Part shown: in pieces, positions 61,431 through 64,000 of the stretch
Numbering within the stretch: the stretch's first letter is position 1
Layout: each line of letters starts with the position of its first letter
Assembly: GCF_003184905.1 (NCBI RefSeq)
Contig: NZ_QFRU01000011.1
Location: 62,001-126,000, forward strand
Direction of reading: 5' to 3'
DNA length: 64,000 bases
From: Bacillus sp. CGMCC 1.16541
GTDB lineage: Bacteria; Bacillota; Bacilli; Bacillales; Bacillaceae_H
Translations under genes and position numbers: made by a program
The notes under the pieces: generated by a model
The model's database searches: none
Seen by the model: the letters and a program-made list of their open reading frames with translations, nothing else
What the model was told of the DNA's origin: nothing

Positions 61431-62723
61431 TTATAGACCAAGACGATTGAAGATCATATCAACACTCTTTAAATGATACTGATAATCGAAGCAGTCATCT
61501 AATTGCTCGGTTGATAATCGATCTGTAATTCGCTCTTCAGCTTCAACTAGTGTACGGAATGGAACTTGAGACTCCCATGCTTCCATCGCTTTTGGTTGCA
61601 CAAGATCGTATGCTTCTTCACGCGTCATACCTGTGTTAATTAGCGCTAATAACACACGTTGCGAGTAAATAAGACCTAATGTACGATCCATATTGCGCTG
61701 CATGTTTTCTGGGAATACCGTTAAGTTTTTAATGATATTCGAAAAACGATTTAACATGTAGTTCAGCGCAATTGTTGAGTCTGGTAACAGAACACGTTCA
61801 GCTGAAGAATGGGAGATGTCACGCTCATGCCAAAGCGGAACGTTATCATATGCTGCTGACATATAACCACGGATAAGACGTGCTAATCCCGTTACATTCT
61901 CAGAACCGATCGGGTTACGCTTATGCGGCATTGCAGATGAACCTTTTTGACCTTTTGCAAAGTACTCTTCTACTTCCCTTGTTTCACTTTTTTGTAATCC
62001 ACGAACTTCAACGGCAAACTTTTCGATAGAAGTCGCGATAAGAGCTAGAACAGACATATAATGAGCATGACGATCACGCTGTAGTGTTTGAGTCGAGATT
62101 GGCGCTGGTTGTAAACCTAGCTTTTCACACACATAAGCTTCAACGAATGGATCAATATTTGCAAACGTACCAACCGCTCCTGAAATCTTTCCAAACTCTA
62201 CTTCTTTTGCTGCACGTTTGAAGCGTTCTAGGTTACGTTTCATCTCTTCATACCATAGCGCCATTTTCAAACCAAATGTCGTTGGCTCTGCATGAACACC
62301 GTGAGTACGTCCCATCATGACAGTATATTTATGCTCTTGCGCTTTCTCTTTTAAGACTTGAACAAAACGTTCTAAATCCTTTTCAAGAATGTCATTTGCT
62401 TGTTTTAATATATAAGATAAAGCTGTATCTACAACGTCTGTTGATGTAAGGCCATAGTGAACCCATTTACGCTCCTCACCTAGCGTCTCCGATACCGCGC
62501 GAGTAAATGCTACTACATCATGTCGTGTTTCAGCTTCAATTTCTTTAATGCGATCAATATTAAAAGAGGCTTTTTCACGAATAAGAGCTACATCTTCTTT
62601 CGGAATGTCACCTAACTCTGCCCATGCTTCACAAGCTAAAATCTCTACTTCAAGCCAAGCTTGAAAGCGATTTTCTTCAGTCCAAATTGCGCCCATTTCC
62701 GGACGGGTATAACGTTCAATCAT
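61431..62723 (-). CDS. purB: Adenylosuccinate lyase
   Basis: 430 residues of the fumarase/aspartase family. It splits SAICAR (step 8) and adenylosuccinate (AMP branch). [38 protein letters not shown] and the signature [12 protein letters not shown] (about residues 260-271, holding the catalytic Ser loop) are present. GGAGGAA precedes the ATG, which overlaps the purK end by four bases. Confidence 0.98.
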   Translation of the reverse strand: MIERYTRPEMGAIWTEENRFQAWLEVEILACEAWAELGDIPKEDVALIREKASFNIDRIKEIEAETRHDVVAFTRAVSETLGEERKWVHYGLTSTDVVDTALSYILKQANDILEKDLERFVQVLKEKAQEHKYTVMMGRTHGVHAEPTTFGLKMALWYEEMKRNLERFKRAAKEVEFGKISGAVGTFANIDPFVEAYVCEKLGLQPAPISTQTLQRDRHAHYMSVLALIATSIEKFAVEVRGLQKSETREVEEYFAKGQKGSSAMPHKRNPIGSENVTGLARLIRGYMSAAYDNVPLWHERDISHSSAERVLLPDSTIALNYMLNRFSNIIKNLTVFPENMQRNMDRTLGLIYSQRVLLALINTGMTREEAYDLVQPKAMEAWESQVPFRTLVEAEERITDRLSTEQLDDCFDYQYHLKSVDMIFNRLGL

Positions 62724-63874
62724 GTTGTATATTCCTCCGTTCTATTCCAAATAGCTAATGATTCGGCTTTTGACACCGCATCCTCTATCTTATCAGCTAA
62801 TACCGTTATATGTCCCATTTTTCTCTTTTCTTTTGCAACTTTTTTTCCGTACAAATGTAAGTGTATATCACCAAAACATTCGATTTTTGAGATTGCAGCT
62901 TCCACATGTTCCCCTAATAGGTTAACCATTACAGCTGGTTTTAATAATACAGGTTCACTAAGTGGCCAATTACAAATGGCTCTTATATGCTGTTGGAATT
63001 GTGACAGGTTACAAGCTTCAATTGAGAAATGCCCGGAATTATGTGGTCGAGGTGCTAACTCATTCATATAAATATCTTGATTTTCAGTGATGAACATTTC
63101 AACTGTTAATGTACCAACTAACTCTAATCCATCAGCAATGACTTTTGCGCAATGCAACGCTTGATCTCGTTGATTGTCATCGATCCGTGCAGGCACAATA
63201 CTTTGATGTAAAATGTGATGGCGATGAATGTTTTCAGCAACTGGAAAGCACGTCGTATCACCATTGACATTTCGCTGAACAATGACTGAAATCTCTTTAT
63301 CTAGTTGCATCCACTTTTCCACAATGCATTCACTATGTGCTAACAATTTAGATGCACTTAGAATATCACTATCATCTTTTACAACAACTTGCCCTTTCCC
63401 ATCATAGCCACCCATACATGTTTTGACCACGCATGGATAACCGATAGCATGAATGGCATGACGTAACTCATCTTCTGCTTTAACAATTTGATAAGGAGGA
63501 ACATGTAAGCCTAGTTTTGTGATAAGTGATTTTTCAAGTTTGCGATTTTGTGTAATTTCGAGAACATGACTTCCTTGTGGAACATAGCTATTTGATTGAA
63601 GCCATCTCACCATCTCCACACTTATATTTTCAAATTCATATGTAATCACATCTGAAACAGCGGCTAACTTTTTAATCGAATCTAAATCGTCATACTGCCC
63701 GATAATTTCAATGTCTGCAATTTGACCACAAGGTGAATGCTCAGTAGGGTCTAATACAGCAATATAATAGCCCATTTCTCTAGCGGCAATCGCCATCATT
63801 CGTCCAAGCTGACCACCACCTACAATGCCAACCGTTTTACCTGGAGGAATAATTGAGTTAAACAAGTTGCTCAC
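62720..63874 (-). CDS. purK: N5-carboxyaminoimidazole ribonucleotide synthase
   Basis: 384 residues, ATP-grasp fold. It carboxylates AIR to N5-CAIR with bicarbonate (first half of step 6). [20 protein letters not shown] opens the chain; [14 protein letters not shown] and [11 protein letters not shown] follow. The start is GTG 63874 inside the purE end (17-base overlap), with a poor ribosome site, so translation is probably coupled to purE. Confidence 0.96.
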   Translation of the reverse strand: MSNLFNSIIPPGKTVGIVGGGQLGRMMAIAAREMGYYIAVLDPTEHSPCGQIADIEIIGQYDDLDSIKKLAAVSDVITYEFENISVEMVRWLQSNSYVPQGSHVLEITQNRKLEKSLITKLGLHVPPYQIVKAEDELRHAIHAIGYPCVVKTCMGGYDGKGQVVVKDDSDILSASKLLAHSECIVEKWMQLDKEISVIVQRNVNGDTTCFPVAENIHRHHILHQSIVPARIDDNQRDQALHCAKVIADGLELVGTLTVEMFITENQDIYMNELAPRPHNSGHFSIEACNLSQFQQHIRAICNWPLSEPVLLKPAVMVNLLGEHVEAAISKIECFGDIHLHLYGKKVAKEKRKMGHITVLADKIEDAVSKAESLAIWNRTEEYTT

Positions 63875-64000
63875 TACTTTCTAGCACGACGGCCTCTAGT
63901 TGGTTTCGACGATGCTCTAATCGTTGGCTAAGTTTATGATCTGATAATGCCAACATTTGAGCAGCCAATAATCCTGCATTTGTTGCTCCTGCCTTACCAA
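63858..64000 (-). CDS. purE: N5-CAIR mutase PurE, 3' part
   Basis: The gene enters from the right edge; 46 codons and a TAA are visible, starting in GKAGATNAGLLAAQMLALSD, the usual PurE C-terminal segment. It converts N5-CAIR to CAIR. In Bacillus purE heads the operon, so the PurR boxes and the guanine riboswitch, if present, lie outside the window. Confidence 0.9.
   Translation of the reverse strand, partial: GKAGATNAGLLAAQMLALSDHKLSQRLEHRRNQLEAVVLESSEQLV

Overview
The window reads as a chromosomal segment of a low-GC Gram-positive endospore-former-type bacterium of the Bacillaceae. The evidence is gene order: from right to left on the minus strand it has purE-K-B-C-S-Q-L-F-M-N-H-D, yerA, yerB, yerC, pcrB, pcrA, ligA, yerH (camS-type), gatC-A-B, dagK and rlmCD, the order known from Bacillus subtilis. 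It differs from B. subtilis in carrying a single-chain glycyl-tRNA synthetase under a T-box between yerC and pcrB, and a rocA-type P5C dehydrogenase between yerH and the gat genes. The proline-transporter (opuE/putP) position next to gatC holds only a short relic. Genus cannot be fixed from the sequence alone.

Layout. 1-6.1 kb: the 3' end of msrA, an NhaC-type antiporter, a YfmL-like RNA helicase, a CorA-type Mg transporter, a ferritin-like protein and a class 3 lipase. 6.1-8.6 kb: an AGCS sodium/amino-acid symporter and an SDR oxidoreductase. 8.6-12.1 kb: an accessory cassette typical of type VII secretion effectors. It has two small helical partner proteins (DUF5082 and DUF5344 types), an LXG effector gene broken into three frames, two DUF4176 proteins and two small two-helix membrane proteins. 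12.2-16.2 kb: a DJ-1/PfpI protein, a glycerate permease/kinase pair, a possible small RNA and a DinB-like protein. 16.2-26.2 kb: a heterodimeric ABC exporter, an orphan sensor kinase, a split ThrE-type exporter and a large TPR-dynamin GTPase. 26.2-30.4 kb: an AraC regulator with a degenerate receiver, divergent from a DUF485-SSS symporter pair.

30.4-51.5 kb is the conserved housekeeping block: rRNA methylation, lipid kinase, tRNA-dependent amidotransferase, DNA ligase and helicase, archaeal-type lipid synthase, glycyl-tRNA synthetase and the yer genes. It ends with two small plus-strand genes, one of them a histidine-rich tandem-repeat protein. 51.5-64.0 kb is the purine operon, twelve tightly packed or overlapping genes making IMP from PRPP, running out of the window inside purE.

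The most interesting parts are the LXG cassette, whose effector ends in a perfect five-glycine GxxxG zipper and is interrupted at an in-phase A AAA AAG heptamer; the TPR-dynamin protein; the promoter-terminator unit at 15.3-15.7 kb with no gene; and the opuE relic. No rRNA, tRNA, CRISPR array, intact insertion sequence or prophage was seen.
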